Shown here: piece by piece, positions 9,475-17,783 of the stretch
Position numbering within the stretch: position 1 is the stretch's first letter
Layout: each line of letters begins with the position of its first letter
NCBI RefSeq assembly: GCF_002374835.1
Contig: NZ_NWVD01000001.1
Coordinates: 1,116,001-1,180,000, forward strand
DNA length: 64,000 nucleotides
Origin: Sphingomonas ginsenosidimutans
GTDB lineage: Bacteria > Pseudomonadota > Alphaproteobacteria > Sphingomonadales > Sphingomonadaceae
Direction: 5' to 3'
Made by a program: the position numbers and the translations under genes
Notes under the pieces: generated by a model
Told to the model about the DNA's origin: nothing
Database searches by the model: none
Seen by the model: the letters and a program-made list of their open reading frames with translations, nothing else

Positions 9475-12270
9475 ATGCGCCAGCGCACCGCCTACGCATC
9501 GCTTCTCCTGCTGACCACCACGCTGGTCGCCCCCGCGGCGCTGGCGCAGGTCGCCCCCTCCACCGGCGTGCCCGCCGCGCCGGCCCCGGCTCCCGCCACG
9601 GCCTCGCCGGACACGCCCGCCGATCCGGCTGCCGATCCGCAGCAGGATCAGGCGGAAGTGTCCGCGCCGGGCGTCGATACCTCCGCCAGCGAGGATATCG
9701 TCGTCGTCGGCCGTAACATCCCCAATACCGTCCGCGCGACCGCGCAGGTGGTCAACGTCCTGTCGGCGGCGGATATCGCGCGCACCGGCGAAGGCGATAT
9801 CGCCGGCGCGCTGACCCGCGTCACCGGCCTGTCGGTGGTCGGCAACGGCTATGTCTTCGTGCGCGGCCTGGGCGATCGCTATTCGTCGGCGCTGCTCAAC
9901 GGTTCGCCGCTGCCCAGCCCCGAGCCGCTGCGCCGTACCGTCCCGCTCGATATCTTCCCGACGTCGATCGTCGGATCGGCGCTGGTGCAGAAGACCTATT
10001 CGGCCAATTACCCGGGCGAGTTCGGCGGCGGCGTCATCAACCTGACGACCAAGGCGATCCCGGACGAAAGCTTCATCACCGGCGGCGCGTCGATCACGGT
10101 GGATACCGAGACGACCGGGCGGCTGGGCTATACCTATTACGGCTCCAAGACCGACTGGCTGGGCTATGACAACGGCGAGCGCCGCGTTCCCGGCTTCATC
10201 AAGGCGGCGCCGACCGGCACCGGCGTGATCCCGACCGAGCAGGTCGCGCAGCTGTCGAACGCGCCGACCACGCTGCTCCAGCGCAACGGCGATATCCCGC
10301 CCAACTGGTCCGGCGAGCTGAGCGCTGGCCTGACCGGCGATCTGGGCGCGACCCGGCTGGGCGTGGTCGCGACCGGCAGCATTTCGAACACGTGGCGCAC
10401 CCGCGACGTGACGCAGCAGGATACCGTCCAGGAGACGGGATCGCTGCGCAACGACTTCCACACCGTCATCACCGACAATCGCGCGGTGGTGAACGGCCTG
10501 CTGGGCTTCGGTGCGGAGTTCGACGCGAACCGCATCCGCTGGACGAACGTGTACATCCACGATTCGCTGAAGCAGGGTCGCGCGTCGGCGGCGACGATCT
10601 ACAACAATTCCAGCGGCGCGCCGCTGTTCCAGCAGAACACCAGCTTCTTCGAACGGCAGCTGATCGAGACGCAGCTGGTCGGCGAGTTCAAGCCGGTCGA
10701 CGGCCTGTCGGTGGACCTGCGCGGCGCCTATGCCAATTCGAAGCGCAAGTCGCCGTACGAGCGCCAGTTCATCTACCTGTGCAACACCGCGCTGAACATC
10801 ACGGTCGACGTGCCGGTCGGCGGCAGCGCGCTCAATTGCCCGGGCGTGTGGCAGGCGACCAACGCCTTCGACCGGTTCGCCACGGTGGTGTTCAGCGAGC
10901 TGGACGAGAACCTGTACTCCGGCCAGGCGGACGTCGCCTACAAGCTGGCGGGCGAGCGGCCGATGACGCTGTCGGGCGGCTATTACTTCTCCGACAACGA
11001 TCGCACGTCGACCCGCCTGCCGTTCGTCTACCAGACGACGACGGGTTCGCAGATCCCGTTCCCGTGCAACCTGTTCCGCCCCGACTTCCTGCTGTCGCCG
11101 GACGTCCTCAACGGCTGCGCGGTGTCGCCCACCGGCACGCCGGCACAGAATGCGGTGCAGCTGCGCTTCGACGCGGGGCAGAACGGCTCCTACGCCTATG
11201 ACGCCAAGCTGCGCATCCACGCCGGCTATGTCCAGGCCGAGGCGGAGGCGTTCGACGGGCTGCGCGCGATCATCGGCGTTCGATACGAAACCGCCAAGCA
11301 GCAGGTCACGCCGGTCAACTCGACCGGGACGCTGCTGAACAACGACTATTTCCTGCCGGCGGCGACGCTGACGTGGAATTTCGCGGAGAACATGCAGCTG
11401 CGTGTCGCCGCGTCGAAGACGATCGCCCGCCCGCAGTTCCGCGAACTGGCGCCGCAGGCGTTCCGCGATTTCGAATCGGATCGCCTGTTCTTCGGCAACC
11501 CGCGGCTGCGCGACAGCGAGCTGTACAATCTGGAAGCGCGCTACGAATGGTTCTTCGCGCGTGACCAGCGGATCACCGCGGCGGGCTTCTACAAGCGGAT
11601 CGATCGCCCGATCGAGCAGGTCGGCTTCTATCCGACGCCCGACGCGCGGTTGCAGACCGGCTTCACCTATCTGCCCAAGGCGACGCTGTGGGGCGCCGAG
11701 GTCGAGCTGCAGAAGTACGTGCCGCTGGACTTCATCTCCGACGGGATGGCGGGCAAGCGGGCGGTGATCATCGCCAACTACACCTATACCCAGTCGAAGA
11801 TCACGGCGGACGATACCTGCGTCCCTGGCGTGCTGGAAGGTACGACGCTGGGCGGTTGCCAGGCCAATTTCGCGCCGGCCCGCCTGCTGTTCCGCGACGG
11901 CGCGCCGCTGACGGGGCAGTCGGATCACCTGGTCAACCTGCAGCTGGGTTACGAGGACACCGACAACGGCACGCAGGTGACTGCGCTGTTCAACTATGCC
12001 AGCGACCGCGTCACCAACCGCGGCCCGTCGCTGCTGGGCGGCGTCGGCTTCCAGCCGGATATCGTCGAGCGGCCGGGCATCCGCCTGGACCTGGTCGCGC
12101 GGCAGAAGACCCAGTTCCTGGGCCAGCAGATCGAGATCAAGGCGGAAGGGCGCAACCTGACGGGTACGCGCTATCAGGAGCGGCAGACGTTCGAGGGCGG
12201 CAATGTCGTCGACGTCAACCGTTACCGCCTCGGCCGGATGTTCACGCTGGGCGCCAGCGTCACGTTCTGA
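9475..12270 (+). CDS. TonB-dependent outer-membrane receptor
   Basis: Energy-coupled outer-membrane transporter of 931 residues. It has a signal peptide ending ALAQ near 25, an Ala/Pro-rich linker, a TonB-box-like segment (SEDIVVVGR), a plug domain (NTVRATAQVVNVLSAADI to GGGVINLTTKAIP) with VRGLGDRYS, and a long 22-strand barrel ending in Phe (GASVTF). GGAAGG lies 8 bases before the ATG. It follows the lipoprotein gene after 91 bases, so it is likely the second gene of the same phosphate-type operon. The substrate is not readable; a phosphorus source is suggested only by context. A terminator follows. Confidence 0.93.
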   Translation: MRQRTAYASLLLLTTTLVAPAALAQVAPSTGVPAAPAPAPATASPDTPADPAADPQQDQAEVSAPGVDTSASEDIVVVGRNIPNTVRATAQVVNVLSAADIARTGEGDIAGALTRVTGLSVVGNGYVFVRGLGDRYSSALLNGSPLPSPEPLRRTVPLDIFPTSIVGSALVQKTYSANYPGEFGGGVINLTTKAIPDESFITGGASITVDTETTGRLGYTYYGSKTDWLGYDNGERRVPGFIKAAPTGTGVIPTEQVAQLSNAPTTLLQRNGDIPPNWSGELSAGLTGDLGATRLGVVATGSISNTWRTRDVTQQDTVQETGSLRNDFHTVITDNRAVVNGLLGFGAEFDANRIRWTNVYIHDSLKQGRASAATIYNNSSGAPLFQQNTSFFERQLIETQLVGEFKPVDGLSVDLRGAYANSKRKSPYERQFIYLCNTALNITVDVPVGGSALNCPGVWQATNAFDRFATVVFSELDENLYSGQADVAYKLAGERPMTLSGGYYFSDNDRTSTRLPFVYQTTTGSQIPFPCNLFRPDFLLSPDVLNGCAVSPTGTPAQNAVQLRFDAGQNGSYAYDAKLRIHAGYVQAEAEAFDGLRAIIGVRYETAKQQVTPVNSTGTLLNNDYFLPAATLTWNFAENMQLRVAASKTIARPQFRELAPQAFRDFESDRLFFGNPRLRDSELYNLEARYEWFFARDQRITAAGFYKRIDRPIEQVGFYPTPDARLQTGFTYLPKATLWGAEVELQKYVPLDFISDGMAGKRAVIIANYTYTQSKITADDTCVPGVLEGTTLGGCQANFAPARLLFRDGAPLTGQSDHLVNLQLGYEDTDNGTQVTALFNYASDRVTNRGPSLLGGVGFQPDIVERPGIRLDLVARQKTQFLGQQIEIKAEGRNLTGTRYQERQTFEGGNVVDVNRYRLGRMFTLGASVTF

Positions 12271-12292
12271 TCGGTCGCACGGATGAGCAAGG

Positions 12293-12323
12293 CCCCGCGT
12301 CGTCGATGGACGGCGCGGGGTTT
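12293..12323 (+). terminator. terminator between convergent genes
   Basis: A 12-bp stem with one G-U pair (12293-12304 with 12309-12320) and a 4-base loop, followed by TTT. It lies between the receptor stop (12270) and the stop of the convergent oxygenase gene (12340). Confidence 0.6.
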
Positions 12324-12339
12324 GCCGTTTGCTGTACCG

Positions 12340-12969
12340 TCACCAGCCCCAGGGGCGTTCGCGATACCATTTGGTAATGACGTATTTGGTGCCGGCGCGC
12401 ACCTTCATCCCGTGATGGAGCGTCGACGGGTTGAGGCTGCCGTCGGGGCGGCGGTTGCTCCAACACACCAGTTTGCCGGTCTCGGGCTGGATGGTCTTGT
12501 CGATCGCCTTGAACCGCGTCGCGCCGCCGGCGTCGGGTTCGTTGAGATAGACCATCGCGGTCCAGGTGCGGTTGCCCGCGATGCTGCAATATTTCTCGAA
12601 ATCGACGCCGTCGGGTTCAAAATAGTCGGTGTGCGCCTTGAACTCCTGCCCCACGGCATAGCGTTGCCCCTGGAGCGGTTCGCCATAGGTGGGGTCAAGC
12701 CCGGTGAACGCCGCCAGCATCGCGTCGACCGCGGCGACCAGCGGGTCGGCGGCCGACAGGTCGCACGTCTCGCTGGTGCGAAAGGCGTTATCGCCGTTAT
12801 GATCGGAGACGGTCGAGGGGCGGCGGTGCGCGTCGATCCGCTCGACCAGCGCGGCGCAGGTCGCGGCGTCCAGGAAGCCGCGCCGCAGGAACAGCGTCAG
12901 CTTGGGACTGGGCACTTTCTGGATGCCGGGCTGGGCGGAAAGATGCGAGACGATCGGGTCGCTGGCCAT
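12340..12969 (-). CDS. 2-oxoglutarate/Fe(II)-dependent oxygenase, prolyl-4-hydroxylase type
   Basis: Predicted non-haem iron dioxygenase. The 209 residues keep the iron ligands His113 and Asp115 (HTD), a distal His185 and the 2-oxoglutarate-binding Lys195 in the usual LHxGxxVxxGxK arrangement. TAMVYLNEPDAGGATRF is the typical core of the prolyl-4-hydroxylase alpha-subunit fold. The ATG at 12969 is chosen because GGAAGG precedes it; the frame continues upstream without a good site. It converges on the TonB receptor and diverges from gspC. Such oxygenases often sit beside TonB receptors; the substrate (protein prolyl or a small molecule) is unknown. Confidence 0.88.
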   Translation of the reverse strand: MASDPIVSHLSAQPGIQKVPSPKLTLFLRRGFLDAATCAALVERIDAHRRPSTVSDHNGDNAFRTSETCDLSAADPLVAAVDAMLAAFTGLDPTYGEPLQGQRYAVGQEFKAHTDYFEPDGVDFEKYCSIAGNRTWTAMVYLNEPDAGGATRFKAIDKTIQPETGKLVCWSNRRPDGSLNPSTLHHGMKVRAGTKYVITKWYRERPWGW

Positions 12970-13087
12970 GGCCCTTCCTTGCCACAGCCCCCCGCGCGTG
13001 CCCAAGCAGAGAAATATTACACAAGCGCGCAATGGCGCTGTAACATGCGCGGCCTAGCCGGGCGCTCGCGGGGAGTTGGCCAAGCGC

Positions 13088-13906
13088 ATGCGATTGAAGT
13101 TCGACGCCCGCGCGCGGGCGATCCTGAGGCGTTTGCCCGTCGTCAGCATCTATTCGGCTGCGGAATTGCTGCTGCTGGCGGGGCTGGCGGTGCAGTGCGC
13201 GCGGCTGCTGTGGGTGATCGTGACCCCGGTCGCCCCGCTGGGGGCGTGGATGCCCGCCGCTCCGACGATTCCCGCCGATCCCGCGGGCGTGCTGGCGGGG
13301 TTCGATCCCTTTTATCGCGTGACGGGCGGGCAGGCGCCGGCGGCGGCCGCGTCGCTGCAACTGACGCTGTTCGGGACGCGCATGGACGCGGCCGGCGGGC
13401 GCGGATCGGCGATCGTGGCGGGGCCGGACGGCATCCAGAAAAGCGTCAGCGTGGGTGAGGAGGTCACCCCCGGCGTCACGCTGAAGGCGGTGGCGTTCGA
13501 CCATGTCACGCTGGATCGCGGCGGCGCGACGCAAGAACTGTTCCTTGATCCCGCCAGCAGCACCGGCGCTGCGCCCGCCGCCAGCACCGCAAGCGTGACC
13601 GGCCCCGCCGCGCCGGCGGCGGCGGGCGTGACGCTGCCGGTCGAGCGGCTGCGCGCGGATATCGGTGCGATCCCGCGGATCGAGGGCGGGCGCGTCACCG
13701 GGCTGACGGTGCGCGGGCAGGGCGGCGGCAGCTTCGCCGCGGCGGGCTTGCGCGACGGCGACGTGGTGACGCAAGTCGGCGGCAAGCCGGTGGCGGGCGC
13801 CGGCGATCTCGAACGGCTGGTGCGCGACAGCGCGGCCGGCGGCACCCTTTCCCTGACGGTGGAGCGCGACGGACAGGCGCTTCCGCTCTCCATTCCGGTA
13901 TCCTGA
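13088..13906 (+). CDS. gspC: GspC, type II secretion inner-membrane clamp protein
   Basis: Bitopic inner-membrane protein that links the secretin to the inner-membrane platform. 272 residues: a short basic cytoplasmic tail, one membrane helix (about 21-45), the homology region with SLQLTLFGTRMD, a Pro/Ala-rich linker, and a C-terminal PDZ domain (IPRIEGGRVTGLTVRGQ... LRDGDVVTQVGGKPV). The ATG at 13088 is used; GGGGAG lies 12 bases upstream, while a TTG at 13076 abuts that site and is unlikely. First gene of the operon; its stop overlaps the gspD start (TGATG). Confidence 0.9.
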   Translation: MRLKFDARARAILRRLPVVSIYSAAELLLLAGLAVQCARLLWVIVTPVAPLGAWMPAAPTIPADPAGVLAGFDPFYRVTGGQAPAAAASLQLTLFGTRMDAAGGRGSAIVAGPDGIQKSVSVGEEVTPGVTLKAVAFDHVTLDRGGATQELFLDPASSTGAAPAASTASVTGPAAPAAAGVTLPVERLRADIGAIPRIEGGRVTGLTVRGQGGGSFAAAGLRDGDVVTQVGGKPVAGAGDLERLVRDSAAGGTLSLTVERDGQALPLSIPVS

Positions 13907-16110
13907 TGAAGCCTTATCTCGCCCCTATCGCGCTCCTTGCGGCCGCTGCGCCGGCGCTGGCCCAGACGACTCTCAACGTGCGCGACGCCGATATTCGTGC
14001 GTTCATCGCCGATGCCGCGAAGGTGACCGGGCGCACCTTCATCATCGACAATCGCGTGCAGGGGAAGGTGACGGTCGTCACCGACCGGCCGCTGTCGCGC
14101 TCCGAGTATCTGGAAGTGTTCCTGTCGACGCTGCGCGCCAACGGGCTGGTCGCAGTGCCGACCGCCAATGGCGCGTTCCGCGTCCAGCCGATCGACAATG
14201 CCGCCAGCCAGCCCGGCCGTGTCGGCGTGGCGGGTGCGGCGCGCAACCAGCTGGTGACCGAGATCATCCGGTTGCGTTCCGGCGATGCCGCGCAGGCGGT
14301 GGACACGGTGCGCCCGCTCGTGAGCGCGCAAGGGTCGGTCACCGCCAACCGCAGCGGCAACAGCCTGGTGGTGGTCGATTTCGCCGACAACGTCCGGCGC
14401 GTGCGCGAAGTGGTGCGCCGGATCGACACCGACACGTCGTCGACGCGCGTCATCGCGCTTCGCAACGCGCGCGCAAGCGACGTGGCGACCGCGTTGCAGG
14501 GGCTGGCGGGCGGTGGGGGCGCCGGAGCGGCGACCGGGCCGGGTGGCGGCGCGGCGGCGGTGGCGATCGAAAGCTCCAACGCGGTGGCGCTGCGTGGCGA
14601 TCCGCAGACGGTGGCGCGGCTGGCGGCACTGGCGCGCGACCTGGACCAGAGCGCGCGCAACGCGACCGAGATCAAGGTCGTGTTCCTGGAAAATGCCGAC
14701 GCGACGCAGCTGGTGCCCGTGCTCCAGCAGTTGGTCGGGCAGGCGCCCGACGCAATCCAGGAACAGGGGCTGTCGCGCACCGGGCTGAGCACGTCGAGCA
14801 CCGGCGCGACCGGGGTGGGTGCGACGCCGCAGCCGGCGACGCGCGCGCAGCCGTCGCCGGCCGCGACGCAATCGTCCGGCGGGCAACCGCAACAGGCGGC
14901 GATCACCGGTGAGGGGCGGCGCACCGCCGCGGTCGTCACCCGCTATGCCGGCGCCAACGCGATCGTCATCGCCGCGCCCGCCGACGTGCAGCGCCAGCTG
15001 AGCGACGTGATCGCGCGGCTTGACCAGCGCCGGCAACAGGTGCTGGTGGAGGCGATCGTCGCCGAAGTGTCCGACAGCACGGTCAACCGGCTGGGCGCGC
15101 AATTCATCCTGGGCAACCTGGACGGCGGCGCCTTCGCCGCATCGACGTTCAGCAATTCGGCACCGAACATCCTGCAGATCGCCGGCGCGATCGGCGGGCG
15201 CAACCTGGGCGGCACGCGCACGATCGTGACCGCGCCGGACGGGACGAAGACCGAGACCGTCACCAACAGCCCCGGCACCGACCAGCTGACGCAATCGGCG
15301 ATCAGTTCGATCATCGGATCGTCGGGCGGGTTCGGCGGGTTCGGCGGGCAGATCGGCCAGACGGTGTTCGGCGCGATCATCAATGCGGTGAAGGCCGACA
15401 ACCAGTCGAACCTGCTGCAGGTGCCGCAGATCATGACGATCGACAATCAGGAGGCGCATACGCTGGTCGGGCAGGAGATCCCGATCACCACCGGCGAGGC
15501 GCTGTCGGCCAATTTCGACAACGCCTTCCGCACCACGCAGCGGCAGAATGTCGGCATCGGGCTGGACGTGCGGCCGCAGGTCAATTCATCCGGGACGATC
15601 AAGCTGAACCTGCACCTGGAGGTCAGCTCGATCGCGGGGCCGGTGTCGAACAACAATTCTGACCTCATCCTCAACAAGCGTGAGGTGGAGACGGTGCTGA
15701 CCGTCGACGACGGCGCGATCGGGGTGATCGGCGGGTTGTTGAGCGACGAGGAACGCCGCACGATCGAGCGCATCCCGCTGCTGGGCGACATTCCGCTGCT
15801 GGGCAATCTGTTCAAGTCCAAGGCGAAGACGCGCGCCAAGACCAACCTGATGATCTTCATCCGCCCGACGGTGATCCGCACCGCGCAGGACAACCGCCGC
15901 GTCACCGAGCAGCGGTACGGATATCTGCGCCTGCAACAGGGGCAGCAGGACCCGTCGTCGGAGCCGTCGATCGACACGCTGGTGCGCGAATATATGGGCA
16001 CCACGCCGCCGCTGCCCCCGGCCGGGCAGCCGGGCAGTATCGAGGACATGCGCGTCGGCGTGCCGGTCTATCGCAATTCGGTGGTGACCATTCCGGGGCG
16101 GAAGAAATGA
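13906..16110 (+). CDS. gspD: GspD, type II secretion outer-membrane secretin
   Basis: Forms the outer-membrane channel through which folded proteins leave the periplasm. 734 residues: signal peptide ending ALAQ, N0 domain (TLNVRDADIRAFIADAAKVTG), N1-N3 domains with NxLVVVDF, a long Gly/Thr/Gln-rich insert around 285-330 between N2 and N3, and the secretin core with QVPQIMTIDNQEA, VGQEIPI and the signature IPLLGDIPLLGNLF. No C-terminal pilotin-binding extension stands out, and no pilotin gene is nearby. Overlaps gspC by one base and gspE by four (ATGA), so translation is coupled. Confidence 0.96.
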   Translation: MKPYLAPIALLAAAAPALAQTTLNVRDADIRAFIADAAKVTGRTFIIDNRVQGKVTVVTDRPLSRSEYLEVFLSTLRANGLVAVPTANGAFRVQPIDNAASQPGRVGVAGAARNQLVTEIIRLRSGDAAQAVDTVRPLVSAQGSVTANRSGNSLVVVDFADNVRRVREVVRRIDTDTSSTRVIALRNARASDVATALQGLAGGGGAGAATGPGGGAAAVAIESSNAVALRGDPQTVARLAALARDLDQSARNATEIKVVFLENADATQLVPVLQQLVGQAPDAIQEQGLSRTGLSTSSTGATGVGATPQPATRAQPSPAATQSSGGQPQQAAITGEGRRTAAVVTRYAGANAIVIAAPADVQRQLSDVIARLDQRRQQVLVEAIVAEVSDSTVNRLGAQFILGNLDGGAFAASTFSNSAPNILQIAGAIGGRNLGGTRTIVTAPDGTKTETVTNSPGTDQLTQSAISSIIGSSGGFGGFGGQIGQTVFGAIINAVKADNQSNLLQVPQIMTIDNQEAHTLVGQEIPITTGEALSANFDNAFRTTQRQNVGIGLDVRPQVNSSGTIKLNLHLEVSSIAGPVSNNNSDLILNKREVETVLTVDDGAIGVIGGLLSDEERRTIERIPLLGDIPLLGNLFKSKAKTRAKTNLMIFIRPTVIRTAQDNRRVTEQRYGYLRLQQGQQDPSSEPSIDTLVREYMGTTPPLPPAGQPGSIEDMRVGVPVYRNSVVTIPGRKK

Positions 16111-17684
16111 TCGTCCGCACCGGCGCGCAGATCGACGCGGCGGACGCGGCGCCGGCGCCGGTCGCGCCTGATGCGATCCCGGATACGCTGGTCGTGCCGC
16201 CGGTCGTGCTGCCTTATGCCTTCGCGCGCAAGTTCGGCGTGGTGCTGGACGGCGATCGGGTGGCGCTGCGCGATGGGAGCGATCCGCGCGCGCTGATCGA
16301 GGTGCGGCGCGTCGTGGGGCGCGCGTTCGATATCGCGGTGGTCGCGCCGGCCGAGTTCGACCGGCTGCTGTCCGATCATTATGCGATGGACGGGCAGGCG
16401 ACCGCTGCCGCGGCGGTGGGCATGGGCGACGAGCTGGACCTGCTGGCCGAGGGGCTGCCGACCGCGGAGGACCTGCTGGACACCGCCGACGACGCGCCGG
16501 CGATCCGCCTCATCAACGGCGTCATCGCCGATGCCGCGCGCAACGGCGTGTCGGATATCCATATCGAGCCGTATGAGACCGGCTTGGTGGTGCGGATGCG
16601 CATCGACGGTGTGCTGCGCGAGACGCTGCGGATGCCGCCGCATGTCGCGCCGGTGGTGGTCAGCCGTGTCAAGGTGATGGCGCGGCTGGACATCGCCGAG
16701 CGGCGCGTGCCGCAGGATGGGCGCATGGGCCTGACGCTGGGCGGCAAGCTGCTGGACGTGCGTGTCTCGACGCTGCCGAGCCGCGCGGGCGAGCGGGTGG
16801 TGCTGCGTATCCTGGACAAGGAAAACGCGGGCATCGATCTCGACGCGCTGGGGATGGCACCTCCGATGTACGCGCTGCTGCGTGAGGCGATCGCCGAGCC
16901 GAACGGCATCGTGCTGGTCACCGGGCCGACCGGCAGCGGCAAGACGACGACGCTGTATGCGGCGTTGCGGCTGCTGAACGACGGGACGCGCAACATCCTG
17001 ACCGTCGAGGATCCGGTCGAATATGCGGTCGAGGGTGTCGGGCAGACGCAGGTCAATGCCAAGGTCGGGCTGACCTTTGCCGCCGGCTTGCGCGCGATCC
17101 TGCGCCAGGACCCCGATACGGTAATGATCGGCGAGATCCGCGACCGCGAAACCGCCGAGATCGCGGTGCAGGCGTCGCTGACCGGGCATCTGGTGCTGTC
17201 GACCGTCCACACCAACGACGCGGTCGGCGCGATCACGCGGATGCGCGACATGAAGGTGGAGCCGTTCCTGATCGCCAGCACGCTGCGTGCGGTGATCGCG
17301 CAGCGGCTGGTGCGGCGGCTGTGCCCGGCGTGCCGCCGCCCGGCGGTGGCCGCGGACACGGTCGCGCCGCTGCTGGGCGTCGATCCGCGGGCGACGGTGT
17401 ACGAGGCGGTCGGGTGCGAGCAGTGCAACCGCACCGGCTTCAAGGGGCGGATCGGCGTGTACGAGGCGGTGCGCGTCGACGCGACGGTGCGGCGCCTGAT
17501 CAATGACGGCGGCGACGAGGACGCGATCGCGCGCCACGCCTTCGCGAACAACGACAGGCTGGCGAGCGCGGCGCGGCGGCTGGTGGAAAGCGGCGTCACC
17601 ACCGCGGAGGAAGCGGTGCGGGTGAGCCGCAGCGAGGGGGTGGATACCGATCCTCCCCGGGACGGGGAGGGGGACCATGCGTAG
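16107..17684 (+). CDS. gspE: GspE, type II secretion ATPase
   Basis: Cytoplasmic ATPase that powers pseudopilus assembly. 525 residues: N-terminal domain that binds GspL, Walker A GPTGSGKT with Lys279, the Asp box (ILTVEDPVEY), Walker B (DTVMIGEIRDRETAE), the His box (GHLVLSTVHTND), and the CM zinc domain with Cys406, Cys409, Cys437 and Cys440. The last residues (DTDPPRDGEGDHA) are encoded by a REP-like palindrome and the stop codon falls in its loop, so the native C-terminus has probably been replaced. Start overlaps gspD by ATGA. Confidence 0.96.
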   Translation: MIVRTGAQIDAADAAPAPVAPDAIPDTLVVPPVVLPYAFARKFGVVLDGDRVALRDGSDPRALIEVRRVVGRAFDIAVVAPAEFDRLLSDHYAMDGQATAAAAVGMGDELDLLAEGLPTAEDLLDTADDAPAIRLINGVIADAARNGVSDIHIEPYETGLVVRMRIDGVLRETLRMPPHVAPVVVSRVKVMARLDIAERRVPQDGRMGLTLGGKLLDVRVSTLPSRAGERVVLRILDKENAGIDLDALGMAPPMYALLREAIAEPNGIVLVTGPTGSGKTTTLYAALRLLNDGTRNILTVEDPVEYAVEGVGQTQVNAKVGLTFAAGLRAILRQDPDTVMIGEIRDRETAEIAVQASLTGHLVLSTVHTNDAVGAITRMRDMKVEPFLIASTLRAVIAQRLVRRLCPACRRPAVAADTVAPLLGVDPRATVYEAVGCEQCNRTGFKGRIGVYEAVRVDATVRRLINDGGDEDAIARHAFANNDRLASAARRLVESGVTTAEEAVRVSRSEGVDTDPPRDGEGDHA

Positions 17685-17698
17685 CATGGTGGAGGGGG
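17650..17698 (+). repeat. REP-like palindrome, left copy, at the end of gspE
   Basis: G-rich element ending GGAGGGGG, with an internal hairpin (ACCATGC/GCATGGT, 7 bp, loop GTA). The gspE stop TAG (17682-17684) lies across the hairpin loop. Its sequence pairs imperfectly with the reversed copy at 17729-17780. Confidence 0.7.
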
Positions 17699-17728
17699 CC
17701 TGCCCCGCCCGATTTCCCCTGTGGTGGT

Positions 17729-17780
17729 CCCCCTCCGCCACTCGCTGCGCGAGCGGTCCCCCTCCCCGTGCCGGGGTGGA
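17729..17780 (-). repeat. REP-like palindrome, right copy, before gspF
   Basis: Read on the minus strand this copy has the same order as the left one: CGGGGAGGGGGACC, a hairpin, then GGAGGGGG. The stem sequence differs (CGCTCGC/GCGAGTG in lieu of CATGC/GCATG) but pairing is kept, as expected of a structure under selection. Together the copies fill the only sizeable gap in the gsp operon. Confidence 0.7.
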
Positions 17781-17783
17781 GTG

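Noticed and set aside
9397..11928. Long open frame on the minus strand opposite the TonB receptor
   Set aside because: Arg/Ala/Asp-rich pseudo-protein with no motif; opposite a clear receptor.
13010..13055. Dyad between the oxygenase and gspC as another PhoB box
   Set aside because: TTAC/GTAA and AGCGC/GCGCT arms form a hairpin, but no 11-bp GTCA periodicity is present.
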